Assembly (NCBI RefSeq): GCF_001507545.1
Contig: NZ_LQBP01000006.1
Span: 186,001 to 250,000, forward strand
DNA from: Ruegeria profundi
Lineage (GTDB): Bacteria; Pseudomonadota; Alphaproteobacteria; Rhodobacterales; Rhodobacteraceae
Length of the DNA: 64,000 nt
Reading direction: 5' to 3'
The notes under the pieces are model-generated. The model searched no databases. It was not told where the DNA came from and worked only from the letters and a program-made list of their open reading frames with translations. Each line of letters starts with the position of its first letter. The stretch's first letter is position 1. The translations under genes and the position numbers were made by a program. Positions 53,575 to 63,261 of this stretch are shown here, in pieces.

Positions 53575-54054
53575 ATGAAATCTCTGGTTCTCACAGGCCT
53601 GATTGCCACCTTGCCCCTGATCGCGGCCCCGGCCTTTGCGGCGGATGAGATCAACGTCTCGAACGGTATTTCGGCAGCCGGTGCGCCCTTGGCTGCGCAC
53701 GGTGTCGATCTGGTTGCGCTGCTGCAGGACGGCAATCCGGTCGAGGGCTTTGCAACACACACGGCGACCCATGACGGCGCGTCTTACTACTTCTCCAGCG
53801 CTGCAAACCTGGAAGCGTTCGAAGCCAACCCTGCCGCCTATCTGCCGCAGCACGGCGGATTCTGTTCGTTTGGCGTTTCGGTCGGCAAGAAGTTTGACGG
53901 CGACCCGGATCAGTACCTGGTCTCGGACGGTAAACTGTACCTGTTCCTGAACGCCGAAACCCGCGCCGCGTTCCTGAAAGACGTACCCGCGACGGCAAAA
54001 ACCGCTGACGATCAGTGGTCGAAGATCAAGAGCGTTGCAGTAGGCGAACTGTAA
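53575..54054 (+). CDS. YHS-domain secreted protein
   Basis: 159 residues. Signal peptide VLTGLIATLPLIAAPAFAAD. The YHS-like domain (about 45-105: GVDLVALLQDG, GASYYFSSAANLEAFEANPAAYLP) resembles the metal-binding YHS fold of some copper- and heme-associated proteins. A single Cys (GGFCSFGV) is in the usual place. AAGGAAA precedes the ATG. Function unknown; it is convergent with cmk and shares its terminator with that gene's end. Confidence 0.8.
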   Translation: MKSLVLTGLIATLPLIAAPAFAADEINVSNGISAAGAPLAAHGVDLVALLQDGNPVEGFATHTATHDGASYYFSSAANLEAFEANPAAYLPQHGGFCSFGVSVGKKFDGDPDQYLVSDGKLYLFLNAETRAAFLKDVPATAKTADDQWSKIKSVAVGEL

Positions 54055-54060
54055 TACTCT

Positions 54061-54092
54061 GCCCCGCGGCGCTATTGCGTCGCGGGGCGTTT
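54061..54092 (+). terminator. Terminator of the YHS gene overlapping the cmk end
   Basis: GCCCCGCGGCGC, a 4-base loop and GCGTCGCGGGGC form a 12-bp stem (one G-T pair), followed by GTTTGCTTT. The stem includes the last codons of the convergent cmk. Confidence 0.7.
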
Positions 54093-54689
54093 GCTTTCGA
54101 TCAGCGCCACGGCCCTTTCAAGCGCCGCCTCGATACTCAGGTCCGAGGTATCCAGACGCACGGCGTCCTCCGCAGGCTTCATAGGCGCCGTGATACGCTC
54201 AGCATCTCTGGCATCGCGCTCACGCACATCTGCCAAAACCTGTTCTTGCGTGACATCAGACCCTTTGGCCTTCAATTCCAGATAGCGACGTTCTGCCCGG
54301 ACCTCGGCGCTTGCCGTGACGAACAACTTGATCTCGGCTTCGGGGCAGATGACCGTCCCGATATCGCGCCCATCCAAAACCGCTCCCCCGGCCCGTCGCG
54401 CAAAAGCCCGTTGAAAATCAACCAGCGCCGCGCGAACTTCAGGGATTACCGCGACTTTCGAGGCCGCCTGAGCAATGTCGGCTGTCCTGAGGTCGCCCTG
54501 TTCCAACTCGTCCGCCGTCAAGGCCTGCGCCGCCGCGATGGCGTCCGTGCCATCCAGTGTCTGACGCCCCACTGCACGATACAGCAACCCGGTGTCCAGA
54601 TGCGCGAACCCAAAATGCGCCGCGACACCCTTCGCGATCGTCCCCTTACCAGCGGCAGCAGGGCCGTCAATCGCCACCGTAAAGCTCAT
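54072..54689 (-). CDS. cmk: Cytidylate kinase
   Basis: 205 residues. The P-loop is [13 protein letters not shown] near residue 10, and the NMP-binding part includes [23 protein letters not shown] is a conserved segment. It phosphorylates CMP and dCMP. Its start overlaps the aroA stop by four bases (ATGA). Confidence 0.96.
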   Translation of the reverse strand: MSFTVAIDGPAAAGKGTIAKGVAAHFGFAHLDTGLLYRAVGRQTLDGTDAIAAAQALTADELEQGDLRTADIAQAASKVAVIPEVRAALVDFQRAFARRAGGAVLDGRDIGTVICPEAEIKLFVTASAEVRAERRYLELKAKGSDVTQEQVLADVRERDARDAERITAPMKPAEDAVRLDTSDLSIEAALERAVALIESKRPATQ

Positions 54690-56032
54690 GTGCGTTCAAC
54701 CTTGGCACCCAGCGATGCCATCAGCGGTTCAAAGATTGGGAACGACGTCGCAATCGGGCTGCCATCATCTACAGATACCGGTGATTTTGCGCCCATGCCC
54801 ATCACCATAAACGACATGGCAATGCGGTGATCCAAAAAGCTTTCACACGTGCCGCCGCCGGGAATATTGCCGATGCCCAAGCCTTCGACCGACCACCATT
54901 CTTCGCCTTCATCAACGGTAACACCGTTGGCGCGCAGGCCCTTCGCCATTGCGTCGATCCGGTCGCTTTCCTTCACGCGCAATTCTTTAACGCCACCCAT
55001 CATCGTCGTGCCGGTGGCATTGGCTGCAACCACGGACAGAACCGGGTATTCGTCGATCATCGAGGCCGCGCGGTCGGGCGGCACGTTGATACCCTTCATA
55101 TTCGGGGAATAGCGCGCGCGCAGATCAGCGACGGGTTCGCCGCCCTCTTCCCGCTCATTCTCATAGGTCAGATCCGCGCCCATCTCACGCAGAGTGGTGA
55201 ACAGCCCTGCACGCGTTGGGTTCAGACCAATTCCCGGAACCAACACGTCGGAACCGGGCGTAATCAGCGCAGCGCACACTGGAAACGCCGCACTGGATGG
55301 GTCGCGCGGCACAGAAATGACTTGTGGCTTCAACTCGGGGCGGCCGGTCAGAGTGATAACCCGGCCTTCATCCGTATCTTCGACAGTGATTTCCGCTCCG
55401 AACCCGACCAGCATCCGCTCTGAATGGTCGCGGGTGGCCTCTTTCTCGATCACAACGGTTTTGCCGGGTGCGTTCAGGCCCGCCAGAAGAACCGCTGATT
55501 TCACCTGCGCCGATGGCACCGGAACCTCATAGCGCACGGGGATCGGCTCTGCCGCACCGATGATCGTCATCGGCAAACGCCCGCCCGATCGCCCAACCGA
55601 TTGCGCACCAAAAAGCGACAGCGGATCAGTGACCCGTGCCATCGGCCGCTTGTTCAGGCTGGCATCACCGGTAAAGGTCGCGGTGATCGGGCTGGTCGCC
55701 ATCGCGCCCATGATCAACCGCACACCGGTGCCCGAGTTGCCGCAATCGATCACCTGATCGGGCTCAGCAAAACCACCGACACCGACGCCGTGCACGGTCC
55801 ATTCACCATTCCCGTGATCGGTGACTTCGGCTCCGAATGCACGCATGGCCTTGGCGGTGTCGAGAACATCTTCACCTTCCAGCAAGCCGGAAATCCTGGT
55901 CTCGCCCACTGCCATCGCGCCAAGGATCAGCGACCGGTGCGAGATCGACTTGTCGCCCGGCACCTCGGCCGTGCCGGTCAACGGGCCGCAGGGATGCGAG
56001 GTCATCGGGATGGGCGTGCCGTGTCCGGACAT
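54686..56032 (-). CDS. aroA: 5-enolpyruvylshikimate-3-phosphate synthase, class II (CP4-like)
   Basis: 448 residues. [47 protein letters not shown] and LDHRIAMSF are present. The sequence resembles the CP4-type (class II) enzymes, but at the position homologous to CP4 Ala100 it reads GNSGTG, with Gly, as in class I enzymes. It makes the sixth shikimate-pathway intermediate. It is translationally coupled to cmk. Confidence 0.96.
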   Translation of the reverse strand: MSGHGTPIPMTSHPCGPLTGTAEVPGDKSISHRSLILGAMAVGETRISGLLEGEDVLDTAKAMRAFGAEVTDHGNGEWTVHGVGVGGFAEPDQVIDCGNSGTGVRLIMGAMATSPITATFTGDASLNKRPMARVTDPLSLFGAQSVGRSGGRLPMTIIGAAEPIPVRYEVPVPSAQVKSAVLLAGLNAPGKTVVIEKEATRDHSERMLVGFGAEITVEDTDEGRVITLTGRPELKPQVISVPRDPSSAAFPVCAALITPGSDVLVPGIGLNPTRAGLFTTLREMGADLTYENEREEGGEPVADLRARYSPNMKGINVPPDRAASMIDEYPVLSVVAANATGTTMMGGVKELRVKESDRIDAMAKGLRANGVTVDEGEEWWSVEGLGIGNIPGGGTCESFLDHRIAMSFMVMGMGAKSPVSVDDGSPIATSFPIFEPLMASLGAKVERT

Positions 56033-56102
56033 GAAGGCTCCTTATTTGCGCTATCAGTGCTCAAGCCGATTAGCGAATTGGGGCCGGTTGGTCCAGCCGC
56101 AA

Positions 56103-56813
56103 TCAGTCTTTGCGCCGGAAGGTCAGGTAATGGGGCGTGCGCCCTTCGCGAAGGGCCTTCTGTTCATACCGGGTGGAAATCCAGTCGTCCCACGGTTCGC
56201 GCCAGTCCGAGGGGCGTTCAGCCAGCCATTCAAACCCGGCGCGCGGAACTTCTTCCAAAGTCTGTCGGACATAATCCGGAATATCGGTGGCTACTCGGAA
56301 AATTGCACCGGGCTTCAGGACTCGGGCCAGCGGTTCCAGATGTTCAGGAGTCACAAAACGCCGACGATGATGACGTGTCTTGGGCCAAGGATCGGGATAC
56401 AGCAGAAACGCGCGCGATATACTGGCTTCGGGCAGTACATCGAACAGGTCACGCGCATCGCCTGGATGCACCGCAAGGTTCTTGACCCCGGCCTTGCGAA
56501 TCTTACCCAGCAACATGGCAACGCCGTTGATATACGGCTCAGCCCCGATAATGCCAATTTGCGGATTGCGCGCGGCCTGATGCACCAGATGTTCGCCACC
56601 GCCAAAGCCAACCTCAAGCCAGACCTCCTTGCCACCAAATAACGTTTTCAAGTCCAGTGGATGACGTTCCGGGTTGCTCTCCCAATCCACGGCCCCTGGC
56701 GACAGGGCATCAAGGTCTTCGTTCAGGTATGCCTTCTGGCTTTGCTTCAAAGCCTTGCCTTTGAAGCGGCCATAGAAGTTTCTGCGGGGGCGTTTGGGTG
56801 TCTGGGTGCTCAT
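56103..56813 (-). CDS. trmB: tRNA (guanine-N7)-methyltransferase
   Basis: 236 residues from MSTQTPKRPRRN (56813); upstream in-frame ATGs are possible, and no start has a clear Shine-Dalgarno. The SAM loop is LEVGFGGGEHLVH, followed by YPDPWPKTRHHRRRF, the conserved TrmB region, and the basic N-terminal tail. It makes m7G46 in tRNA. It follows metK on the same strand. Confidence 0.93.
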   Translation of the reverse strand: MSTQTPKRPRRNFYGRFKGKALKQSQKAYLNEDLDALSPGAVDWESNPERHPLDLKTLFGGKEVWLEVGFGGGEHLVHQAARNPQIGIIGAEPYINGVAMLLGKIRKAGVKNLAVHPGDARDLFDVLPEASISRAFLLYPDPWPKTRHHRRRFVTPEHLEPLARVLKPGAIFRVATDIPDYVRQTLEEVPRAGFEWLAERPSDWREPWDDWISTRYEQKALREGRTPHYLTFRRKD

Positions 56814-56910
56814 GGCGGTGCCCATACTGCGCGGGCGACATCGAGGCAAGAGGTGGCCGCGCCCGTTCTGTTAGCGGGCCGCCACTTGCTGCGTTTTCAA
56901 ACCATAGAGC

Positions 56911-56926
56911 GCGCCCGCAAGGGCGC
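56911..56926. other. GC hairpin after metK
   Basis: GCGCCC-GCAA-GGGCGC, a perfect 6-bp stem with a GNRA-type loop on the plus strand, lies about 20 bases after the metK stop. It has no T-tract on the minus strand. Confidence 0.35.
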
Positions 56927-56945
56927 ACCTTTTGATAGCAATGGT

Positions 56946-58127
56946 TCAGACGGCTGCTTTCAGCGCATCAGCCAAATCGGTACGTTCCCAGCTAAAGCCG
57001 CCATCAGCATCCGGCTCTCGGCCAAAATGGCCATAGGCCGCGGTGCGCTGGTAAATCGGCTTATTCAGCTGCAGGTGTTCACGAATGCCGCGCGGGGTAA
57101 GATCCATAACCTGACCGACCGCCTTTTCGATCACCGCATCTGCAATCTGACCGGTGCCATGCGTATCGGCATAAATCGACAGAGGTCTCGAGACACCAAT
57201 CGCATAGCTCAGCTGGATCGTGCAACGCTCTGCCATGCCCGCAGCCACCACGTTCTTGGCCAGATAGCGCGCCGCGTAAGCTGCGGAGCGGTCTACCTTG
57301 GTCGGATCTTTCCCCGAAAATGCGCCGCCGCCGTGAGGGGCAGCACCGCCATAGGTATCCACAATGATCTTGCGTCCCGTCAGACCGGCATCGCCGTCTG
57401 GTCCGCCAATGACGAACTTGCCGGTGGGGTTCACGTGCCACTCGGTTTCGTTTGTCAGCCAGCCTTCGGGCAGGGTTTCACGAATATAGGGCTCAACAAT
57501 CGCGCGGATATCATCTGAACTCAGCGCCTCGTCCAGATGCTGTGTCGACAACACGATCGAGCTGACGCTGACCGGTTTCCCGTCACGATACACCACCGAA
57601 AGCTGCGATTTCGCGTCGGGGCCAAGCGCGGGCTCAGTGCCGTTCTTGCGCACCTCGGCCAAACGACGCAGGATTGCATGAGAATACTGGATCGGTGCTG
57701 GCATCAGCGCAGGTGTCTCAGTGGTGGCATAGCCGAACATGATGCCCTGATCGCCAGCGCCTTCTTCTTTTTCGTCCGAGGCATCCACACCCTGCGCAAT
57801 ATGGGCGGATTGTTCATGCAGCAGGTTCGTCACCTCGACGGTTTCGTGGTGGAACTTGTCCTGCTCATACCCGATATCCTTGATACAGGCGCGCGCGATC
57901 TCATCAATGCGGCCCATGTAATCGTGCAGCTTTTCCTGATCAGACAGACCTACTTCTCCACCAATGACGACGCGGTCAGTGGTTGCAAAGGTTTCGCACG
58001 CCACGCGTGCTTCGGGTTCTTCTTTCAGAAATGCATCAAGTACAGCATCCGAGATTCGGTCGCAAACCTTATCCGGGTGCCCTTCGGATACGGACTCCGA
58101 AGTGAATGTGTAGTTCTGTCTGGACAT
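56946..58127 (-). CDS. metK: S-adenosylmethionine synthetase
   Basis: 393 residues. [24 protein letters not shown], the Lys-rich substrate loop [10 protein letters not shown], and the ATP segments DVGLSDQ- and [18 protein letters not shown] parts are present. It makes SAM from methionine and ATP. Its ribosome-binding site is part of a SAM/SAH riboswitch, so product levels should repress it. It is downstream of lnt in the same direction. Confidence 0.97.
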   Translation of the reverse strand: MSRQNYTFTSESVSEGHPDKVCDRISDAVLDAFLKEEPEARVACETFATTDRVVIGGEVGLSDQEKLHDYMGRIDEIARACIKDIGYEQDKFHHETVEVTNLLHEQSAHIAQGVDASDEKEEGAGDQGIMFGYATTETPALMPAPIQYSHAILRRLAEVRKNGTEPALGPDAKSQLSVVYRDGKPVSVSSIVLSTQHLDEALSSDDIRAIVEPYIRETLPEGWLTNETEWHVNPTGKFVIGGPDGDAGLTGRKIIVDTYGGAAPHGGGAFSGKDPTKVDRSAAYAARYLAKNVVAAGMAERCTIQLSYAIGVSRPLSIYADTHGTGQIADAVIEKAVGQVMDLTPRGIREHLQLNKPIYQRTAAYGHFGREPDADGGFSWERTDLADALKAAV

Positions 58128-58131
58128 GAAA

Positions 58132-58180
58132 GTGCTCCATTAAGATTTCCCCATCACGCCAGGAAGCCGTTGTGACGGGC
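58132..58180 (-). promoter_or_regulatory. SAM/SAH riboswitch in front of metK
   Basis: Minus strand: P1 arms CCCGTCAC (58172-58179) and GTGATGGG (58150-58157) pair in 8 bp with one G-U. The loop reads ACGGCTTCCTGGC, the characteristic SAM/SAH aptamer core. The Shine-Dalgarno GGAGC (58134-58138), seven bases before the ATG, can pair with GCTTCC in the loop to form the pseudoknot. That would hide the ribosome-binding site when ligand is bound. This class occurs before metK in Rhodobacterales. Confidence 0.9.
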
Positions 58181-58223
58181 TTTCGAGGGGATACGCGCAG
58201 TAAACCAAAGGGTCAATCGGTAA

Positions 58224-59720
58224 TTAAGAATGATCCCGCCGCACGTTGCGCCAAAGCAGCGCGAACATAGCCGCCAGCAGGACAAATACGGGAACATCCC
58301 CGATCCGCGAGTATACAGTTGGGTCATGCGGTGCAGGCAGTTTTGCATCAATGAACCCTGCCTGCCCCAAAGGCAGCGCGTCCGTGATGCGCCCCAACGG
58401 GTCGATCATCGCCGACACGCCTGTATTGGCAGACCGCATCATGGGCAATCCTTGCTCAATCGCCCGCATCCGTGCCTGTGCAAGATGCTGATACGGGCCA
58501 GACCAAGTGCCGAACCAGGCATCATTGGTGACTTGCAGCAAAAAGTCCGCACGCCCCGGTGCGGACAAGATATCCTGTGTAAAAACAGCCTCGTAACAAA
58601 TCAGCGGCAACGCCTTACCCAGTTTACCAGCATCTATCAAAGCCGCCCCGGGACCAGAGCTGAACCCATGCCCCGCTGTGGTCGCCATACCGTGAATCCC
58701 GAACTCTGCCATGAGGTTTCCCAACGGCACGTATTCTCCGAAGGGGGCAAGGTGGTGCTTGTCATACAGCCCGGCCTGCTGGCCGGTCTCATCCAAGTAG
58801 ATCATCGAGTTGTAGATACGTGGCCCATCCCCCCGCTGAATTCCCAAAAACACAGGTGTTCCCTGTGCAGCATCAACAACTGCGTTGAGATAAGGTTGAG
58901 CGCTGCCCAACCATGCCGGGATCGACGTCTCAGGCCAGACGATCAGGTCAGGCCGTGGGGCCGCCGCAGTGAACTCGATCTGACGCGCGAAGAACACAGG
59001 CGCATAATCCGGATCCCATTTCTGATGCTGAGGTGCGTTAGGTTGAACAAGCCGTACGACATGATCAGTCTCTGTCACCTCTGGACGCGAACTGGCGTAA
59101 ACCAGTGCAAAGCAAGCAGCGCCGACTGTAAAGCCCAGCGGCAGGACAAAACCGCCGCGCTGCGTCAACGCAGCACCCAAAGGCAGCGTCGCAAGCAGCG
59201 TCACTGCCCCCAAACCGTAAGGCCCAAACAACGACAAAACCTGCGCCATTGGCGAGCCAACCCATACCTGCGCCAGCCCTGCCCAAGGAAAACCGGTCAA
59301 CACATAGCCACGGGCGCATTCTGTCAAGGACACCGCCAAGGCCAGAAAAACCGCCTGAGACACCATGCGCGCCCCCGGGCACCGTGCGATCCAAAAGGCA
59401 AGTGCCCAGAACAGGGCCAGCCCGCCCGCCATGAAGACCAACGCAAACGGTGCCATCCAGGCGTGCCGCTCGGCATCCACGAAGAAAGGCTCGGTGATCC
59501 AACTGAGCCCATGCGCGAAGTAGCCGGTTGCAAAAAACCAACCAATCCACGCCGCCTGACCGCGCGTTTCGGTCGACAGAAACAAAGGCGGCAGCAGCAC
59601 CAGCGCAACTGATGTTGCAGCCCATATCCCGAAAGGTGCAAGACCAAACGCCGCCACAACGCCAAGCAAAGACGCCAGAACCAGTCTCAGCCAAAACGGC
59701 CAACCCTTGGCTGGGTTCAT
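58224..59720 (-). CDS. lnt: Apolipoprotein N-acyltransferase
   Basis: 498 residues. About six N-terminal membrane helices precede a nitrilase-type domain with catalytic Glu in VWPETSIPAW, Lys in YDKHHLAPFGEYVP and Cys in LICYEAVF. It adds the third acyl chain to lipoproteins. Its start overlaps the corC stop (ATGA), and metK follows about 96 bases on. Confidence 0.95.
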   Translation of the reverse strand: MNPAKGWPFWLRLVLASLLGVVAAFGLAPFGIWAATSVALVLLPPLFLSTETRGQAAWIGWFFATGYFAHGLSWITEPFFVDAERHAWMAPFALVFMAGGLALFWALAFWIARCPGARMVSQAVFLALAVSLTECARGYVLTGFPWAGLAQVWVGSPMAQVLSLFGPYGLGAVTLLATLPLGAALTQRGGFVLPLGFTVGAACFALVYASSRPEVTETDHVVRLVQPNAPQHQKWDPDYAPVFFARQIEFTAAAPRPDLIVWPETSIPAWLGSAQPYLNAVVDAAQGTPVFLGIQRGDGPRIYNSMIYLDETGQQAGLYDKHHLAPFGEYVPLGNLMAEFGIHGMATTAGHGFSSGPGAALIDAGKLGKALPLICYEAVFTQDILSAPGRADFLLQVTNDAWFGTWSGPYQHLAQARMRAIEQGLPMMRSANTGVSAMIDPLGRITDALPLGQAGFIDAKLPAPHDPTVYSRIGDVPVFVLLAAMFALLWRNVRRDHS

Positions 59721-60604
59721 GCGGCACGGCCCGGCAACATGACCTTCAAACGTTTGATCCGGCGTGCGTCGGCATCAATCACTTCGAATTCCGGACCTTC
59801 GGGGTGCAGAACAACCTCGCCCCGCGCGGGCACGCGACCCGACAGCATGAAAACCAGCCCACCCAACGTGTCGATCTCTTCTTCATCCACGTCTTCGTGA
59901 CTGGTAAGCGAGCGTCCGATTTCCGCTTCGAACTCTTCCAATGGAACACGCGCCTGCACGATATAGCAGCCGGGCTTTTCCTGAACCCAAAGCTGATCTT
60001 CATCCGCGTCATGCTCGTCAGCGATTTCACCCACGACCTGTTCAATGAGGTCTTCGATGGTCAGCAACCCGTCAACACCGCCATATTCATCGATCACCAG
60101 CGCCATGTGGCGACGCTCGGTCTGCATCTTGGTAAGCAGCACGCCAATCGGCATCGAGGGCGGAACAAACAGCAATGTCCGAAGCATTGACACCAGATCG
60201 AACTCGGTCGACCCGCCATTGAACCCGTGGGTAAGCGCAAAGTCCTTGAGATGCACGAAACCCAAAGGCGTATCCAACGTGCCCTCGTAAACCGGTATCC
60301 GGGATAGGCCGCTGTCACGGAACACCTGCGCCAGCTCGTCTTTCGTGATGGTCGAGGGGACAGAGATGATCTCAGCCGTGGGGATGGCCACGTCTTCGAC
60401 CCGCATCCGTCGCAGATTGATCATGCCGCGCGGCTGCACCTTGTCGACATCTTGTCCGTTCGTCACCTGGACCTCATCCTCGCTCTGCGGCGAGAACGCA
60501 TCCACTATTCTAGAGAAGATGCCAACTTTCTCTTTGCCAGCATCACCGCCGTTCGTAGGTTGCGCGCTCTGCGCCGCCATAGAACTGCCGTCTGTATCAC
60601 CCAT
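59717..60604 (-). CDS. corC: CorC/HlyC-like CBS domain protein
   Basis: 295 residues without membrane spans. Two CBS domains (about 75-190, MVRVEDVAIP-type start, LSRIPVYEGTLDTPLGFVHLKD, MALVIDEYGGVDGLLTIEDLIEQVVGEI) are followed by the transporter-associated C-terminal domain (about 210-290, LGGLVFMLSGRVP). It is thought to modulate magnesium/cobalt efflux. It is downstream of ybeY by 35 bases. Confidence 0.92.
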   Translation of the reverse strand: MGDTDGSSMAAQSAQPTNGGDAGKEKVGIFSRIVDAFSPQSEDEVQVTNGQDVDKVQPRGMINLRRMRVEDVAIPTAEIISVPSTITKDELAQVFRDSGLSRIPVYEGTLDTPLGFVHLKDFALTHGFNGGSTEFDLVSMLRTLLFVPPSMPIGVLLTKMQTERRHMALVIDEYGGVDGLLTIEDLIEQVVGEIADEHDADEDQLWVQEKPGCYIVQARVPLEEFEAEIGRSLTSHEDVDEEEIDTLGGLVFMLSGRVPARGEVVLHPEGPEFEVIDADARRIKRLKVMLPGRAA

Positions 60605-60639
60605 TGTCCTGTTCCAAAAAATCGGCCGTTGTGGCCCGT

Positions 60640-61134
60640 CTATATCCTATATGGGTCATCGACACCCATTTTGCCAAGTATAGCGACCTCAACCCTTTCC
60701 ATCAAAGTGGCGTCGGGGTCACGAATATGATCGTAGCCCAATAAGTGTAACGTCCCGTGAACAATCAGATGCCTGACGTGATCATCCATCGGTTTTCCGG
60801 CGTTTTCCGCTTCTCGCGCGCATGTCTCATAAGCAATCGCGATATCCCCCAGCGCGATTTCCCCTGAGAAATCCGCTGCCGGAGATGTTGGAACCTGCCC
60901 CGGATCCTCTGCCGACAGATCCTCGGACGGCCAGCTGAGTACATTTGTCGGCACAGGCTTTTCCCGGAACTCTGCGTTCAGCTCAGCGATCCGTGCATCG
61001 TCACAGGCCAGCAGACTGATTTCGCATAGATCGCTGTCCAAGCCGCAATAATCCAGCACGGCCTGGATGGACTGCGTGGCCAAGGGTTCCAGCCCTTGCC
61101 AGCGCGCATCTTCAATGGTCAGTTCGAGGTTCAT
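60640..61134 (-). CDS. ybeY: Endoribonuclease YbeY
   Basis: 164 residues. The zinc site is complete in HLIVHGTLHLLGYDH (HGxxHLxGYDH). It acts in 16S rRNA maturation and ribosome quality control. It follows phoH by 33 bases and precedes corC. Confidence 0.95.
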   Translation of the reverse strand: MNLELTIEDARWQGLEPLATQSIQAVLDYCGLDSDLCEISLLACDDARIAELNAEFREKPVPTNVLSWPSEDLSAEDPGQVPTSPAADFSGEIALGDIAIAYETCAREAENAGKPMDDHVRHLIVHGTLHLLGYDHIRDPDATLMERVEVAILGKMGVDDPYRI

Positions 61135-61167
61135 GTTACGACGCCCAAAGCATACAGCCCCGGACGT

Positions 61168-62190
61168 TTAACCCGCCTCGCGGCCTGAGTCGGCCTCATA
61201 CGCTTCGATGATGGCGGCGACAAGCGGATGCCGCACCACGTCTTTAGAGGTGAAGTAATTGAAGCTGATATTGGGGATCGTTTTTAGCAGACGCTCGGCA
61301 TCCGCAAGCCCAGACTGGACCCCACGCGGCAAATCCACCTGCGACCTGTCACCGGTTATCACCATCCGGCTGCCTTCGCCGAGACGCGTCAGGAACATCT
61401 TCATCTGCATGGTTGTCGCGTTCTGCGCCTCATCCAAAACCACGAACGCATTGGCCAATGTCCGCCCTCGCATAAATGCCAGCGGCGCGATTTCGATACG
61501 CTTTTCCTCGATCAATTTGGCCAGTTGCTTGCCGGGAAGAAAGTCGTTCAACGCATCATAAAGCGGCTGCATGTACGGATCGACCTTGTCCTTCATGTCA
61601 CCCGGCAGATAGCCCAGCTTTTCACCAGCTTCGACCGCGGGACGGCTGAGGATGATCCGATCTACATGCCCGCCAATAAACATCGAAACACCTACGGCGA
61701 CGGCCAGATACGTCTTGCCAGTCCCGGCCGGGCCAATGCCAAAGGCCAGTTCGTTGCTGAATAGCGATTGAACATACGCCTTTTGCGCATCCGTGCGTGG
61801 TTCAACCAGTTTTTTCCTTGTCTTTATCTCGACCGTGCCGCCTCTGAACATCTCAAGCTGATCACCGTCGCGGCTGCCGGTTCCTTGTTCCGATACGCCC
61901 ATCCGAAGCTCACGGTCTACATCAGCGGCCTCTACATCGCGACCGCCTTCCAGACGGGTATAGAGCGCCTGCAAAACCTCGATCGCCTGTTTCTGAGCGT
62001 CTTCATCGCCCATGACGGCCAACTGATTGCCGCGACGCACAATCTGGACGGACAGCTTTTGCTCGATGTCGGTTAGATTGCGGTCATACTCACCGCACAA
62101 ATCAATCAACAACCGGTTGTCAGGGAATTCAACAAACGCCTCGCGCGGGGGCATGTCATCTTGCGGTGGGGTAAGGGCACCGATGGCCAA
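61168..62190 (-). CDS. phoH: PhoH-like ATPase
   Basis: 340 residues from a TTG at 62190 with AGGAG seven bases upstream; a GTG at 62256 gives a longer N-terminus. Walker A is GIGPAGTGKTYLAVAVG (about 160) and Walker B is FVVLDEAQNA. Preceding this is a KH/PIN-like N-terminal region. It starts the phoH-ybeY-corC-lnt gene group. The biochemical role is an RNA-linked ATPase; the nature of the substrate is uncertain. Confidence 0.93.
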   Translation of the reverse strand: MAIGALTPPQDDMPPREAFVEFPDNRLLIDLCGEYDRNLTDIEQKLSVQIVRRGNQLAVMGDEDAQKQAIEVLQALYTRLEGGRDVEAADVDRELRMGVSEQGTGSRDGDQLEMFRGGTVEIKTRKKLVEPRTDAQKAYVQSLFSNELAFGIGPAGTGKTYLAVAVGVSMFIGGHVDRIILSRPAVEAGEKLGYLPGDMKDKVDPYMQPLYDALNDFLPGKQLAKLIEEKRIEIAPLAFMRGRTLANAFVVLDEAQNATTMQMKMFLTRLGEGSRMVITGDRSQVDLPRGVQSGLADAERLLKTIPNISFNYFTSKDVVRHPLVAAIIEAYEADSGREAG

Positions 62191-62324
62191 TCCGTTCTCC
62201 TGTCTTGGCGTTAATGCTCCAAGCGTAGACAACAATTCTCGGTGGGCGCAAGCCACAGTTTCATTTTTTAAGAAACGGATGGTAAAACCGCCGAAACCGG
62301 GTCCGTCTACAACAGTTGGCGGTC

Positions 62325-63056
62325 TCAGAACGTATAGTTCAATCCAAAGCGTAAACCGCAGTATTTAGGAGTTGATTTGGTCGAGAAGCCATTGCCGAAT
62401 TCAACCTCACGCGAGTCGAACTGCACGTATTCAAACTCACCCGTGATGGACCAATTGTTATTCAGCCTGTGTTCTGCACCAATGCTCGCCGAGAAGCCAT
62501 CGCGCGTGCCGCTGTCTGAAAAAGTTTGAATCGTCGGCCCCAATGCCAGACCGCTTGTGGTTGTCACGTCGCCCTGCACATAACCGACAGTAAGGAAATA
62601 CAGAAGCTTGCCGCTTTTGTTCGTTAAACCGTTGCGAAAGCGCAACGAGATGATGTCCGAAACTTCGGACCCTCCAGAAACCGTAACAGAGCCAATATCT
62701 GTCGATGCGTCGTCTTCTATCTTGCCAAAATCGTATCCGATTTCAAATCCATAGACATAATCGCGCCCGCCGGTCACAGGTACACTGCCACGCCATCCCC
62801 CGCGGAGACCACCATAGCCGCCTTTCAAATCCAGCTCGCCTATCGCAAATACATCTGCAGGGGTACGAAGACCAAACTGATCCGTTCCAGTGGACGCGTA
62901 GCCCGCGCTCAGCCCAAGATAGAACGCGCTTACATCAGCATCCAGGCGTTTCGGACTGGCAACCGGCGGATCAGTCAGCCCAGTATTCAGGTTGCCTGCA
63001 AACGTCGCACCGGAAAGAAATGAAAGCACCAGCATGATCGGGGCTAAGAATCGCAT
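62325..63056 (-). CDS. Outer-membrane beta-barrel protein
   Basis: 243 residues from MRFLAPIM (63056); the longer upstream frame lacks a signal start. Signal peptide APIMLVLSFLSGATFAG, then amphipathic strands in pairs (FYLGLSAGYAS, GYGGLRGGW, YGFEIGYDFG, GEFEYVQFDS) ending in an aromatic last strand (GLRFGLNYTF). It resembles OmpA-like small porins (OMP_b-brl). The ligand is unknown. It separates miaB from phoH. Confidence 0.75.
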   Translation of the reverse strand: MRFLAPIMLVLSFLSGATFAGNLNTGLTDPPVASPKRLDADVSAFYLGLSAGYASTGTDQFGLRTPADVFAIGELDLKGGYGGLRGGWRGSVPVTGGRDYVYGFEIGYDFGKIEDDASTDIGSVTVSGGSEVSDIISLRFRNGLTNKSGKLLYFLTVGYVQGDVTTTSGLALGPTIQTFSDSGTRDGFSASIGAEHRLNNNWSITGEFEYVQFDSREVEFGNGFSTKSTPKYCGLRFGLNYTF

Positions 63057-63261
63057 GTTGGGTGCAAAGCAACGCGTCAGGGTTTCCACTCGTCTCCTCC
63101 ATCGACCCAACAAACAGGTCAGCACAGTACGTAGCTTTGGGAACCAATGACCCGGTTCAAAAAACTAATCTTTCTGGGAACATAGTTGCCAGCCATAAAT
63201 CAAGGGTTAATGACTGGAATAAATCCTGACTATGGCTTTCAAACAGCACTTGTTTTCAGCT

